In this document: in pieces, positions 21,470-33,569 of the stretch
Layout: every line of letters starts with the position of its first letter
Position numbering within the stretch: the stretch's first letter is position 1
DNA from: Lytechinus pictus
Taxonomy: Eukaryota; Echinodermata; Echinoidea; Temnopleuroida; Toxopneustidae
NCBI RefSeq assembly: GCF_037042905.1
Contig: NC_087252.1
Location: 24,633,401 to 24,697,400 of the forward strand
Reading direction: 5' to 3'
Length of the DNA: 64,000 bases
Translations under genes and position numbers: made by a program
The notes under the pieces: model-generated
Told to the model about the DNA's origin: nothing
What the model saw: the letters and a program-made list of their open reading frames with translations, nothing else
The model's database searches: none

Positions 21470-22935
21470 TGGGTATATGTATTATCTAAACAATATTGAT
21501 GCGAGCGAAAAGAGCGATATGAAAATTGTTCATATTCTTACCTAGAATTTGGAAAAATCTATGAGCACTTTTGGTAATCAAGAACAGGGTGGGTATCTAT
21601 CAACATTTTATGCGATCGCGAAGTGGAAGCTGACAATTTTTGAATTTCCAACCCAACACTGGACATTATAAGTACTTTTCACATGTGTTTTATAATCATG
21701 AACAGGATGGGTATCTAATTAAATAATTAATGCGAGCGCGAAGCGCGAGTTGAACATTTTTGATTTTCTGACATAAAATTTGGACATTCTAAGCACTATT
21801 GGGTAATCATGAACAGGATGGGTATCTAACAAATCATTTAATACGAGCGCGAGGCGCGAGCTTAATTTTTTTGATATTCCAACACAAAACTGGACATTCT
21901 AATTTGTAATCATGGAAAGGATGGGTATCTATTTAAACAATTGTTTGTGCGAGCGCGAGGCGCGAGCTTAAAAGTGATTGATATTCTGAACTAAAATTTT
22001 GACATTGACTAAGCACTTTTGGTAATCATGAACAGGATTGTCATCTAACTAAACAATATTGATGCGAGCGCAAAGAGCGAGATGAAAATTTTTCATATTC
22101 TTACCTAAAATTTGGATAAATCTATGAGCACTTTTGGTAATCAAGAACAGGGTGGGTATCTGTCAACATTTTATGCGATCGCGAAGTGCGAGCTGACAAT
22201 TTTTGAATTTCCAACCCAACACTGGACATGATAAGCACTTTTTATAACCATGAACAGGATAGGTATCTAGCTAAATAATTAATGCGAGCGCGAAGCGTGC
22301 GTTAAATTTTTTTGATATTCTGACCTAAAATTTGGACATTCTAAGCATTATTGGGTAATCATGAAAAGGATGGGTATCTAACAAATCATTTAATGCGAGC
22401 GTAAAATTTTTGGTATTCCGACCCAAAACTGGAAATTCTAAGCATATTTTATAGCCATGGAAAGGATGGGTATCTATTTAAACAATTGTGCGAGCGCGGA
22501 GCGCGAGCTTAAAAAGTTATTGATATTCTGGCCTATAATTTTGACATTGACTAAGCACTTTTGGTAATCATGAACAGGATTGTCATCTAACTAAACAATA
22601 TTGATGCGAGCGCAAAGAGCGAGATGAAAATTTGTCATATTCTTACCTAATATTTGGACATTCGAGTAAGCATTTTCGATTATCATGAACAAGATGAGCA
22701 CGAACAAAACAGTTTATGCGAGCGTGAAGCGCAAGCTGATTTTTTTTTTATATTTCGATCCAAAGTCGGACATTCTAAGCACTTATCTAACCATGAACAG
22801 GATCGTCACCTTACTAAACAATTAATGCGAGAACGTAGAGTAGGATGATTTTTTTTTGTATTCTGATCTAAAATTATAGGCACTTTTGGTAATCATGAAC
22901 AGGATGAGTATTTGATGCGAGCAAACATGAATTTG
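21470..22935. repeat. Tandem array of 'gcgagcgcgaagcgcgagc' units
   Basis: About 13 diverged units of roughly 90-120 bp. Each has the order: GC-rich core (gcgagcgcgaagcgcgagc), then ttgatattctgacctaaaat, ggacattctaagcac, gtaatcatgaacaggat, gggtatctaactaaacaat. A higher-order pattern is visible: the five-unit block at 21480-22015 recurs at 22050-22620. It is non-coding. Related arrays lie at 24291-24905, 32050-33170 and 35840-36800. Confidence 0.9.
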
Positions 22936-23680
22936 GCGCCCACCCCCCTCCCTTGGTTAATTGAACCTGAATTTGGCGCACCGGGACAAACATAAAATAG
23001 GCGCCCTCGTGTGGTGAACATCCATTAGGCACCCCCTAGGTTGAACATCAATTCGGCACCCCCCTATGTCAAACATCGATTCGGCAACCCTATGAAAAAA
23101 ATCGATTCGGCGCCCCAGCCCCTAGGTTGAACATCAATTCGGCGCCCCCTCGGTGCCCCTATGTCGAATTTCAATGCAGCCCCCTCTTATGTCGAACATC
23201 TATACGGCGCCCTGAGGTAAAACATTAATTCGCCCCCCCCCCCTCCACCTAGGTTGAACATCAATTTGCCACCCCCTATGTTGAACATCAATTCGGTGCC
23301 CCCCTATGTCAAACATCTATTCGGCAACACTATGGAAAATATCGATTCGGCGCCCCAGCCCCTAGTTTGAACATCAATTCGGCGCCCCCTCGGTGCCCCT
23401 ATGCCGAACTTCAATGCAGCTCCTCCTATGTGGAACATCTATACGGCGCCCCGAGGTAAAACATTAATTCGCCCCCCCCCCCCCACCTAGGCTGAACATC
23501 AATTGGCACCCCCTAGGTCGAACATCAATTCGGCGCCTCCCTAATTCGGACATCAAGTCGATGCCCCCAATGTCGAACATCAATTCGGCTCCCCTATCTA
23601 TGTTGGACTTAAATTCGGCGCCCCTATAGGTCGATTATCAATTGGGCACCCCCCTCCCTAGGGCGAACATCAATTCGGCG
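22936..23680. repeat. Minisatellite of about 28 bp, 'aacatcaattcggcgcccc'
   Basis: About 24 diverged units of ttgaacatcaattcggcgcc followed by a C run and 'taggt'. A larger block repeats at about 23010-23250 and 23270-23500 (both containing 'gccccagcccctag' and 'cttcaatgcagc'). It is GC-rich and non-coding. Confidence 0.85.
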
Positions 23681-24290
23681 CTCCCCTTTCCCTCTTTTGT
23701 TTTCCTCCTCTCTTTCTTTCCCCCTTTTCTCTTTCTATTGTTCTTTCCCTCATTTTTTCTCCCCTTTTCTCCCTATTTTTGGCGCCCCTTTTTCGCCTAC
23801 CCGGGGGGGGGGGGCGCGCCCCGAGGGCCCTCGAATACGCGCATGGTGGAGCTACGGATATAGAGAAATAAGGACAAAGATGTAATGCAAATATAAGAAC
23901 TCTTGAAATATTTTACATTTTCTAGGCAAACAAGAATCCAAAGCGTATAAATAATGCCCGGCTGAATAGACCTCCGTTTGCATCCTGTTTGATATGCTCG
24001 CGTTTAAATAAAATTTCCTGCAAGTTCCATTGCAGGCTAAATAAAGGGCAGAAGTAAAAGTTTTTTCTTTGAGAGGGGGGAATGACGATAAATAAAAATA
24101 CCAGCAAGTGCGATGGGTGATAATCAGGGGCGGCGGAACGTATTTTCATTTGGGGGGCAAAAGAGGGCATTAATATGTGTTTTTTATGCAATTGAAATTT
24201 TCACCATGAGATTATCATCTGCGTTAAGTAGTTGTGCGTTTTATACTAATTAAGTTGAGCAAAGCCTTTTTGAAGTCTTTTCTGATTGGT
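23681..24290. other. Pyrimidine tract and unassigned DNA
   Basis: 23690-23790 is almost pure C/T. A G10 run with a GC-rich 'gcgcgccccgagggccctcg' follows at about 23800-23830. The rest is unremarkable, apart from a caggggcggcgg hAT-like end at 24127. Confidence 0.5.
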
Positions 24291-24905
24291 TAAATATGTA
24301 ATCAGGCTTTATTTTTCCGGGAGCGAGCGTAGCAAGCAAGTGGTTGGAAACATTTTCAAATCTGAAGTTGTGAAACTCGCTTTTTGGTCAATTATTACCG
24401 CGCAAATTATTGTTAAAAGAGCATCCTTGCGAGATGTTGTGAGCGCAAATCGCGGGCTCAAAATTTTGGACATTGCATGTACTAATAAGACCTGAAAATC
24501 AAGCATTCCGAGCAATTGTTTTTGTTGTCATGAAAAAGATGTGTATGTAACTGAATAATGGACGCGAGTGTGATATTCCAACCTGAAAACTGGACAATCT
24601 AAGCACTTTTTGAAACCAATAAATAATAATTGATGCGAGCGCGAGCCGAAAATTTGTGATATTTCAACCTGATGGACATTCTAAGTTTTGAAACCAAGAA
24701 TAAACAATAATTGATGCAAGCGGAAAGCGCGAGCTGAAAATTTGTGATATTCAAACTTGAAAATTGAACATTGTAAGCAGAAGTTGTAACCAAAACACTT
24801 GCACCCCTCTCCCAAAAAAAATCCCAGTAGGGAAAAAATGGAAAGTGCCCTTCTTTCAAAATGATGTGAGTGCGAAGCGCGAGCCAAAATTTTTGTGATT
24901 TTCTA
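24291..24905. repeat. Second array of 'gcgagcgc' units, diverged
   Basis: About five units with cores gagcgagcgtagcaagc, gcgagcgcgagcc, gcaagcggaaagcgcgagc and gagtgcgaagcgcgagcc, alternating with 'gtgatatttcaacctg' and 'ggacattctaag' words. Confidence 0.75.
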
Positions 24906-26268
24906 ACCTAAAATGTATTGTTTGACTTCAAAAAAGGTATTTTATTTTGAAAAGGGGCACACATCATTTGAAAGAAGGGCACTTTCCATTTTGAAAAAAA
25001 AAGATTTTTTTCCTACTGGGATTTTTTTTTTGGGGGGGGTGCAAGTGCTCTCTGCCCCCCCCTCCCCCCCCCCCCCCCCCCGGTGCTAATATGGCCTTGG
25101 GTTAAAATTTTTAATGTAAGTTGAAACTGGTATTAACAAAACATGTTGGTTTGACTGCATCAAATTTTGATAACGATGGTTTTCTTTAAAATATATATTT
25201 TTTACCATTTCGATCCATTACATGTTTGCATTTATTTTGTTATTGTCCGTTGACATGCCCAGCGCTTAGAAGTCGTGCCAAAACGTGATTTTGCATAGAG
25301 CACATTCGCTGAACCATCATCGGAACTTCGGAATAACAAATAAATGGAAGACCCCTTCCCCAAATAATTCCGCCTAGCTGTATGTCCTCGATATATCTCT
25401 CCATGATACGTACGCAATTTTATTCGCCAAGCCCAGAGGACCAAGGAGGAGTGGGGTGAAGGGGGAGGCACCTAGGAGACGTCATCATCAATTTCACTGA
25501 GAAAACCGTACTAAAGTTTTGGTCACAAAGTTGGACTAAGTCAAACGTGATACTTGTTTAGTATATACTACCATAACAAGTTGAAAAGAAAAATACAAAT
25601 AGAAACTTTCGGGGGGGGGGGGGTTAATCGATGTTACATAAACATCAATTGCTTATAATATACAGGCCTGACGTACCGGTATCATAGGCGGATCCAGGAG
25701 GCCAACGGGGCGCCCCCACCCCCGGTGCATAATAGGGGGAAAGAAAGGGAAACAAAAGCAGAGGGTGGGGGGAGAAGAAAAAATATAAGGAGGAAGAATG
25801 AATAAAATAAGGTGAGGGTAATTCAGACTTGGGGGGGGGGGAACCATGTCACTGCATAAAACAATTAGCCCGCGCTTCGTGTTCGCATTGCCTCAGGTTC
25901 GATGGAATATCTATTTATCAATATATTGATTTATTCATTCATTCAGTCATATTTAAAAAGGTTCACAAGATCAGAGTTGTAATTACTGTTTTTTTTTCAT
26001 CTTGGTCCTTGTATAATAAAACATAGTAAAATAGCGATTACAATAAAAAGGTATTATTCATATCAAATTAAAGAAATATCAGCTAATCGATATAAACAAA
26101 AACAGGCCTTAGTAAAACAAACAAGGGAACTACCATATACTAATTCAAATGCTTGAGCGCAGTTAGCCCAGCTAAAGCCGGGGTATCAGCATGGCCCGCT
26201 GGGAGAACAGTTTACGGAACTGAAGTCGCTATACCCGGTGCACCATAGGCCCTACGTACCGTTATGAT
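24906..26268. other. Repeat-fragment mosaic with G/C homopolymers
   Basis: Inverse pair 24780-24860 / 24960-25045 (cacttgcacccctc and tgatttgaaagaagggcac words) forms a foldback around 24900. Poly-C (25060-25081) and poly-G (25610-25623, 25831-25840) runs mark ends of GC-rich repeats. At 26160-26250 a 'gctaaagccggggtatcagc' fragment recurs near 45970. I see no gene. Confidence 0.45.
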
Positions 26269-26627
26269 CAGAGGCAGATTTAGGATTTTTCAAAGGGGGG
26301 GGGGGCACATTTTCCCGAGGAAAATTTGACAAGCAAAAAAAAATGATTATATCGATAGATTTTTACATAAGAAATATTGATTGTGCCTCTGAAGGGGGGG
26401 GGGGGCGGGGGCACAGCCGGCACGTGCTGCATGGATCCGTCAATTTTCAGGACACAATACACGATTTCCGAAAATTTTACCTCGCGCTCGCATTTTTTAT
26501 AGGGCTTATGAGTAACTGTTACGAATATATAGATACAAAAAAAAATAGCTTTGAGCTGCGGATCGATCGGGGAAAATATTTTTCAACCCCCCTCCCTCTT
26601 TATTAGTGAAAGCTGGATCCGCCCCTG
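26269..26627. mobile_element. Non-autonomous hAT-like element, 'caggggcggatccag' TIR family
   Basis: Left end cagaggcagatttaggattt, right end agctggatccgcccctg: inverse, with several mismatches. A G10 run sits just inside each end. I did not find a convincing 8-bp target duplication, so the superfamily call rests on the termini only. Single ends of the same family occur near 21378, 25683, 30246, 31804, 35282, 37107, 40640 and 41340. Confidence 0.5.
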
Positions 26628-28228
26628 GATATTGTAAAAAAAAACACTAGGCCACGCGGTATTTGTCCAATTTAATTGATAAATACGTTGAGGCAGTATA
26701 TTGACGAATTCAGTGGTGGAGAGCTATAGGACACACAAAGCAAATAACGAAATTGGCGGCCAAGCTAGTTCAATACAAAATGATTTCTAATTTTTCCTTT
26801 AAAAAAAATGTAGCATAGGCCTATTATTCAAACAATTAAGAAATTACAACGTACTACACGTGATAATTTAATGAACACATCAAAATACAGAACCTGAAGA
26901 AAATGATAACAATTCAGTGAATCGGAAACAAAACAAAAATACATATAAAAAACTAGAAAAAATATAATAAATAAGAATATAGCCCTTTCTCTCCCTTGCA
27001 CCTTTCTCCCTCCCTCCCTCCCTCCATACCCTGGAGAAATAGAGAAACAATACAAATCAACGAAGCAAAGATGAAAGCAAGGAAAAAGCCGTCAGACTTT
27101 GTTTTCAATGTACACGCTTTCTACGAAATGCAATAGAAACCGGGAAAGAAACCCGTGCATTCACGGTGTACAGACTCCGTACCCGCCCGTGCGTCTGTAC
27201 CGTGCATCGGCACGCGCACTTGATTGAGACTCGCGCAGAGGCGAGAGCTAGAGATATGAATATTCATGAGCAGGTATTGATGTCATTTGGTCTCAAGGTG
27301 GCGCTCTTCATTTTTTATGTTAGTTCGAAAAATAAATCAAAAAAAGCTCACTCGGCAAATCTTCTCATCTTTATATATTTTTTTGAGAATAAAAACAGTT
27401 CTTTCTGGCCAATGCAATACATTGTATGGACTCAGAACTTGTTTATGAATATCGTGGAAAGCAAAGAGTGAAATTTAAAAGAAAGTTTTGAAATAAACCA
27501 ATGACACAATTTACCTTTAAATAGATCCTCCATAATAGGGGGTTATCGAATGCTAGATTACACAAAATCAGAGGAAATCAAATAGCATTTAGATTTCAAA
27601 AAAAGCTGAGTTTTTATTTTCCCTTTGTAATTAAATGATCAAACCTCAATTCCAGATTAATAGTAGATCAACCTTTTATTTTCTAATGCTTTTTTTTTTT
27701 TCTATACCGGCTCCCACGCGCCACTCCGGAAGGCTCGGTGCGCCACAAGTGGCGGGCGCCCCACCATTTGAGAATCCCTGCTCTAGCCTGTGTGGCAGGC
27801 ATGCGTGCATGGATCTCCATGCTGTGCACACTATCCCCGATCAAACTCTGAATCAAAGTGAACAAGCTCACATGAAAAATATTTTTTCCAACAAAATAAT
27901 CACAAAATCTGCGGGAAATTTTTTATACCTTTATGGATTCTCAGATTACTGATTTGGTGATGTGATTGGAGGAGCAAGTTATTGAGTTTTCATAACTAGT
28001 TTCAGCCGTTGTTTTTAGTGTTGTTGTGATTGGTGTAGTGGGAAGAAGATGCTTGCAAGTCCTCGATGCCGCAATGATTCATATGATTTTTAAGTTTGTC
28101 AATGTTTCTCTGTGAAATTTTATTCATTTCTAAAACATAATTTTCCAACAATTTTTAAAATATATTTTAAACAAATATCAGCAAGATTTTCGTTAGATGA
28201 TTGCATGTTTTGTTTTGTTTCAAATTTG
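26628..28228. other. Intergenic DNA, no gene recognised
   Basis: Contains a GC-rich stretch at 27145-27260 (cgtacccgcccgtgcgtctg, gaatattcatgagcaggt) that resembles a small promoter, with no exon behind it. A 'ggcgccccaccatttgagaa' hAT-like end occurs at about 27755-27780. The remainder is AT-rich. Confidence 0.4.
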
Positions 28229-28975
28229 AGCTTTCTTCCTCTTTCTTTTTTTTTCTTCCTCCCTTCCTTCCTTACTTGCTACCTTCCTCCCTTTCTTTCT
28301 TTCTATCCTTTCTTCATCCTTTCTTCTATCTTTCCCGCTTGCCTTTTTTTTGTTCCATCTGTCTTTCTTGTCACTCTTTCCTAGCCTTCTTTCCTGATCT
28401 TTTTTTTCTCTCTCTGTTTATTTTTCTTTCATTCCTTCATTTTCTTACATGTACTTTCCTTCTTCCTTTTTTTTTTCTTCATTTTTTCTTTCCTCTAATT
28501 TTTCTTTGCTTCCTTCTCCCTTCCTCTCATTTTTTTGTTCTTTCTTTCCTTCATTCTTCCATTATTTTCTTTTTTTTTAATTCTCTCTTCACTTCATTCT
28601 TATTCCTTCCACTAAAGTTTAATCCTTTCTTTCATTCTTTATTTTCTTCTTTCCTTCTCTTTTTCCTTTTTTGCTATTTCCTTCCTTCCTGTTTTTCCCC
28701 TCTCTTCCTTTAAAAAATGAAGAAATCTTTTTTCCTTCATTCTCTCTTTCATCCCTTTTTCTTTCTTTCTTTTCCCCCTTTTTTATTTCTTTCCATTCTT
28801 TCTTTCACCCATTAATTCATTTTCCCCTTCTTTCCTGTTCTTTTCTTTCCGTTTTTCTTTATTAATTTCAAAGTATGAAGGAAACCTTTTTTCTTTCTTT
28901 GTTCTCCATTCATCTCTTTTCTTTCCTTTTTCCTTTCTCTCCTTCATTCTTTCCTTCATTCTTTCCTTCACCCAT
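28229..28975. repeat. Polypyrimidine (TTTC/TTCC)n tract, 0.75 kb
   Basis: Continuous C/T on the plus strand with tttctttc and ccttcctt words. At 28712-28733 and 28860-28882 there are small purine-containing breaks (aaaaaatgaagaaatc). The long Phe/Leu/Ser frames are composition artefacts. Confidence 0.95.
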
Positions 28976-31900
28976 TCGTCAGACCTGCCAACCTCTGGGA
29001 ATGAAAAATTGTATTCTGTGATAAAAAAAGTGCATTTTTCCCCAAAAAAGTGTATTTCATAATAATATGCGTGGCGCACTCGCTCATCGCGGCGCTCAAG
29101 CTGCATGCCAGCTAAAATGTGCACTGCTCTTGCAGATGAAAAAAAAAAAACATTTAAACATGTGTATATCTCACCCTGGTTTTAACAAAATGATTGAAAA
29201 AAAAAAAAGTAACCTGAAATAACATTGATCTAATAACCATATTTGTGTAAGTTTTATGAAATAGAGACATATAGAGATGATTTTTCTCAATAAATTACGA
29301 TTTTGTAAAAAAAATTAAAAAAATGGCCGATCGACACCGAGGCTATATAGCGCTAGCGCACAGACTTGGCCAAATTCGCGCGTTATTCGCAAGTTATCGA
29401 GACCCCAATCTTCCCCAGTCTTGTGTCTAGAGTCTAAAATAAATGCACGGTGGACTCTGGGCTGGAGCTCCCTGGGCTAACACTTTTAACAGTAACAGAG
29501 AGGCTGACAGGCTGTGCAAAACATGAAGCCTTGCTTATGACATGTCATGTGTTATGATGACTGAAAAACAAAGACTACGCACAGAGAAAACGTTCGCCCC
29601 TAGGCAGAGAGTTCGTCCGCTCAACACGATGTATTTATATTTGCCTGTGGAAAAAAACCCTGGCCTGAAATTAGGGATCCCAAAACGAAAATCTAATTTT
29701 TGAAATCTATGTTTAAAAGCATTGAAAAGTACCTCACCTGAATCAGCATATTCAAAAACCCCAAGTGAATGACTTTTAGTGTTCCAAAGAGATCTAAATA
29801 TCTGTTAATCTGAGGCGAAATTAGGTCCGAATTGTGACAGATTTGTGTACAAATTTCTCTTTGAAATTTGGTCGACACGTACGGCACAGAGCTCGGCACT
29901 GAACGAGGGATTGTGGGCGTGTCCTTTATCGTCTCGGTCTATTATTACGCAAATACACAACTCGAACGAAAGTACGTTCACCGTATCAGTTAGTCTCGGA
30001 TCCGAGCTTATACAAATAAACAATGATTAAATAACAAGAAAATAATAGAAAGAAGAGAAAAGGGAAAATGAATGGCTCAAATGCAGTCGTTTGGTGACGG
30101 ATAGTATGCTCTGACCTCTTGCTGATATAAGGATTAGATATGACATAAGTTTTATGCCATGATAACTAAAGCATGGGGGGGGGCGAGGGCACTCTGACTT
30201 TCAAAATAATTAACTATTTAAACATCTATATCTAGGCAATTAAGGGAGGGTCCGGGATTTCCAAAGGGGGGGGGGGCACTATTAGCCATGTTAGCGGTGG
30301 CAGTCAAAAAATTTAGGGGGGCACCAACATTTTTGACAAAAAAAGGTTATCAAAGGGGGGGGGGCCGAAAAAAAATTTAGCCCCCCAAAAAGCTAACAAC
30401 ATCCCCCATAGGCAGCGGGGGGGGGGGGTGTGCCCCCCTAAATTTGAGGTGGGGGGACGATCGTCCCCCCCCCCTAATTTTTTGTTGATAACCTTTTTTT
30501 TTGCTTGTCAATTTTTTTTTCCTGCGTGCATGCCCCCTAAATTCCAGTGGACCACCCTAAAAAATTCATGTGGTCTCCCCTAAAATTTGGGTTGATAAAC
30601 TTTTTTGGGGGAGGGGGCTTGTCACAAAATTTTGGTGGTCCCCCTCCCTAAATTTTTGATTTCCGCTGCCAATGGTCCCCACCTAAAATTTAGGGGGGAC
30701 ATGGCCTATGGAGGGCACATTTTCCCGATGCAAATTTGATGAGCATTACAAAATATTTTTTTACCAAAAATTGAAAGTCATTTCGTCCATAAAAATTGAC
30801 AAGCAAAAAAAATAGGGCATATATATATATATCCTCACTTTCAAGGGGGCATGCTTGGGTAAAAAGGGCATGCTTATATTACAAATTACAATTTTGGCTC
30901 TCGATAATTATGCCCCTTGGATCCACCAGTAATCTAAGGGGAATTTTTTGTTTTTAGTTTTGATATGGCTACCTTCTCGGAGGGCGTCCTCGCCGCGGTA
31001 GCTGGATAGTGCTGCAAAAGAGTAGGCCTTATACATCTTTTGCAGCATTAACTGACACTCCGAGACTTATAATTTTACCTTATACTTAAAAAATGAATAA
31101 TAAAAAATAAAACATAAACACTTGTTTTTAGAGTAAGTTGATGCAAAATATATTCAGTCTGGGGCATGAAGACTTGGAACTCTGCCCCATATCATTGTGC
31201 TTGCCTCGCTCGATTTGTATCATTAAAAAAAAAAAAAAAATGTTTCCACATTAAAATTTTGATCTAAGTACAATGGCCAGAAATAATAGTACGAATAAGC
31301 TAGCAGAATTTGTATCATATTACCCATATTATTGAACGCCAACGAAGGCAGTTTCTAAATCCTGTTTGCTTTATTCCACTTTTCCACTAAGATTCATCCC
31401 TTTTGCGTGTCATATGAAAGCAGTTTTGTGCGCAGATCTAGCGTACCGGTAGGACCACATGCAGTCATTAATAGGTCTCTTTAATTTTTTTTCCAACAAT
31501 TGATGTCTCATGCTTTCTTTAAAATTAATAAATTAGAATCCTTGTATATGGCCCTGGGAAGTGGGGTGCTCGGGTTGTGACCCCCAAGTTTTTTTGTTTT
31601 TTTTTAGCTGGTGGTGCGTTTTTTGTACACGTATATAGTTTAAAACAGGAAGAAGAATGACATTGATTTTTGTACCGCATTATTTTCATTAATAATTTTA
31701 TTGGTAGAAATAAGGTAGAAATAAAATTAAAAAAACATTTTTCAAAACTATTCCGCGGCTCCTGGAAGAATGGAGAGATGGACGGAAGGAGAGAAATAAA
31801 TAGGATGAAGGGGTGGATCCAGCTTTCGCCAAAGGGGGGGGGGGGCAATTTTTTTTTCACCATTATTTTTCCCCAATCGGCCGCGCGAATATGATTTATA

Positions 31901-32049
31901 TTTGTTTCTATGAAGAAATTGTCACTTCTTAGCTTTTGTCTTATAAATCAACATAAATATATGATATCATAACCCTTTTTATATAATGCGAGCTAATTTA
32001 TTAAAAAAATTATGTTTTTCCCCAAAGTTTGAAATTTCTGGGCAATGTT
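28976..32049. other. Intergenic repeat mosaic
   Basis: 28990-29330 has many A runs. 30170-30720 is a chain of short G- and C-run words (caaaggggggggggcac, cccccctaaattttttg) in both orientations, which looks like rearranged ends of the 'ggatccag' hAT-like family. 30960-31060 has an inverse pair (gcagcattaactgac / gctgcaaaagagtagg). 31804 is another ggatccagctttcgcc end. I find no exon. Confidence 0.45.
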
Positions 32050-33170
32050 TATCATGAAAAAGATGTGTATGCAACTAAATAATTACTAAGAACGCGAAGT
32101 GCGAACAGAATTGAAATCATAGGCACTTTTTGTAACTTAAACAGGATAGGTATATAACTTAGCAATATTGATGCGAAGCGCGGGCACAAAATTGGAAGAT
32201 TTAGACCTAAAAACGAGACATGTCTAGTCATGTCTTTTAAATCATCATGGAAAAGGATGTCAAATTGCCGATCTTTGTTACTTTAATAATACTCGCGCAA
32301 AGCGCGAGCATAATATTTTTGTATACGTTTTGAACTGATCAAAAAGGTACCTGTTAAGGACTGCTTATTTCACTTAGCCATGGAGACGTTACGTATTTCA
32401 ACAATAAAATAATGCAAGCGCGAGCCGATTTTTTTTTTACACTTCTACATAAAGAATGGAAAATTTTAATCGATTATTGTGACCATGAACAGGATCGTCG
32501 CTATAAAACAATTAATGCGAGCGCGAAGCGCGAGCGGGAAAAAAAATCGAGATTTAGACCTAAAAAATGGGACACTCTATTCATGTTTTGTATAATAAGG
32601 ATGAGTAATAGGGGTTCTTCCTACATAAAAAATGCGAGCACAAAGCGCTAGCAGAATTTTGTTTTTCAGAAACTGGATAATGATTGAAATACTAACAAGT
32701 TGAGTATCTAGATAGACATGCGCTCGCGTGTTTCCGATTTAGGCCTACAATCTAGCCATTCTGAATATATATTTTAACATGAAATTGAAAATCAAAGCGA
32801 GCGCGAAGCGCGACCTTAAAATATTTGACATTCTGATCTGAAAAAGGGGTCAATTTCAGCTCAAGTACTTTGTGAGGTGGATTTGGATCGCACTTAATAA
32901 AGAGCTGATAGATTTGACAAAGGACCGGGACATGAAAGTGATGAATATCTTCCTATTCCTCTTGCTAAGCGCGAGATGAAACAGAAAGGACAATTAAACC
33001 ATTAAAATTAATATCTGATCTATAAATGCCTAATGAGACGCGAAATCTGATGATAACATGGTATGAAAACTGGAAATTTCAAGCACTTTTGTAATTATGA
33101 ATATGATGTATCAGGTAATATTTTTAACCGTTTATGCGAGCGCAAGTCGCGAGCCAAAATTTTTATAAGG
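32050..33170. repeat. Third array of 'gcgagcgc' units
   Basis: About nine diverged units. Position 32517-32536 holds a perfect copy of the core, and related cores lie near 32094, 32175, 32293, 32633, 32800 and 33136. The A/T-rich parts (gaccatgaacaggatcg, ttagacctaaaaa) match the array at 21470. Confidence 0.85.
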
Positions 33171-33567
33171 CCAAGTCACAAGGATTACCCTCCTTTTAAC
33201 TGCCATTATCAATATGTTACTACATTATAAATCATGTATTTACTCTACATATGCATTAAATTCTGTGAATCCCATAATCTTGAACCATTAATGCTTCTTT
33301 CTTTGACCCATGCTTTTTCTGCCCATTTATCTCTTGAGTGTTTTTTTTTCTCTCTCTCAAGGTGTGTATGGCACATTGAGGAGTATAGAATCATGTTGGA
33401 GATATTGAAAGGGGTAGAATAATTGAATGAAATTTATGGGGGGGGGGCAAAGATGTTGAGACAGAAAGGGGGTTTGAGAGAAAAGAGGGGAATTAACTAT
33501 AAAGGAACAGCAGTCAGGAGAGGGAAAGAGAGAGAGAGAGGGGGGGGGGGAGGAAATCGAAGGAAGA
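33171..33567. other. No gene recognised
   Basis: AT-rich DNA, then a purine-rich stretch (33430-33560 with gagagagagaggggggg) directly before the tail of the LINE. Confidence 0.5.
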
Positions 33568-33569
33568 TA

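Noticed and set aside
28201..28865. Phe/Leu/Ser-rich frames resembling membrane proteins
   Set aside because: Caused by the polypyrimidine tract.
30170..30720. G/C homopolymer chain as a possible quadruplex regulatory region
   Set aside because: Words and orientation look like shuffled ends of a dispersed hAT-like repeat family; no gene or promoter is nearby.
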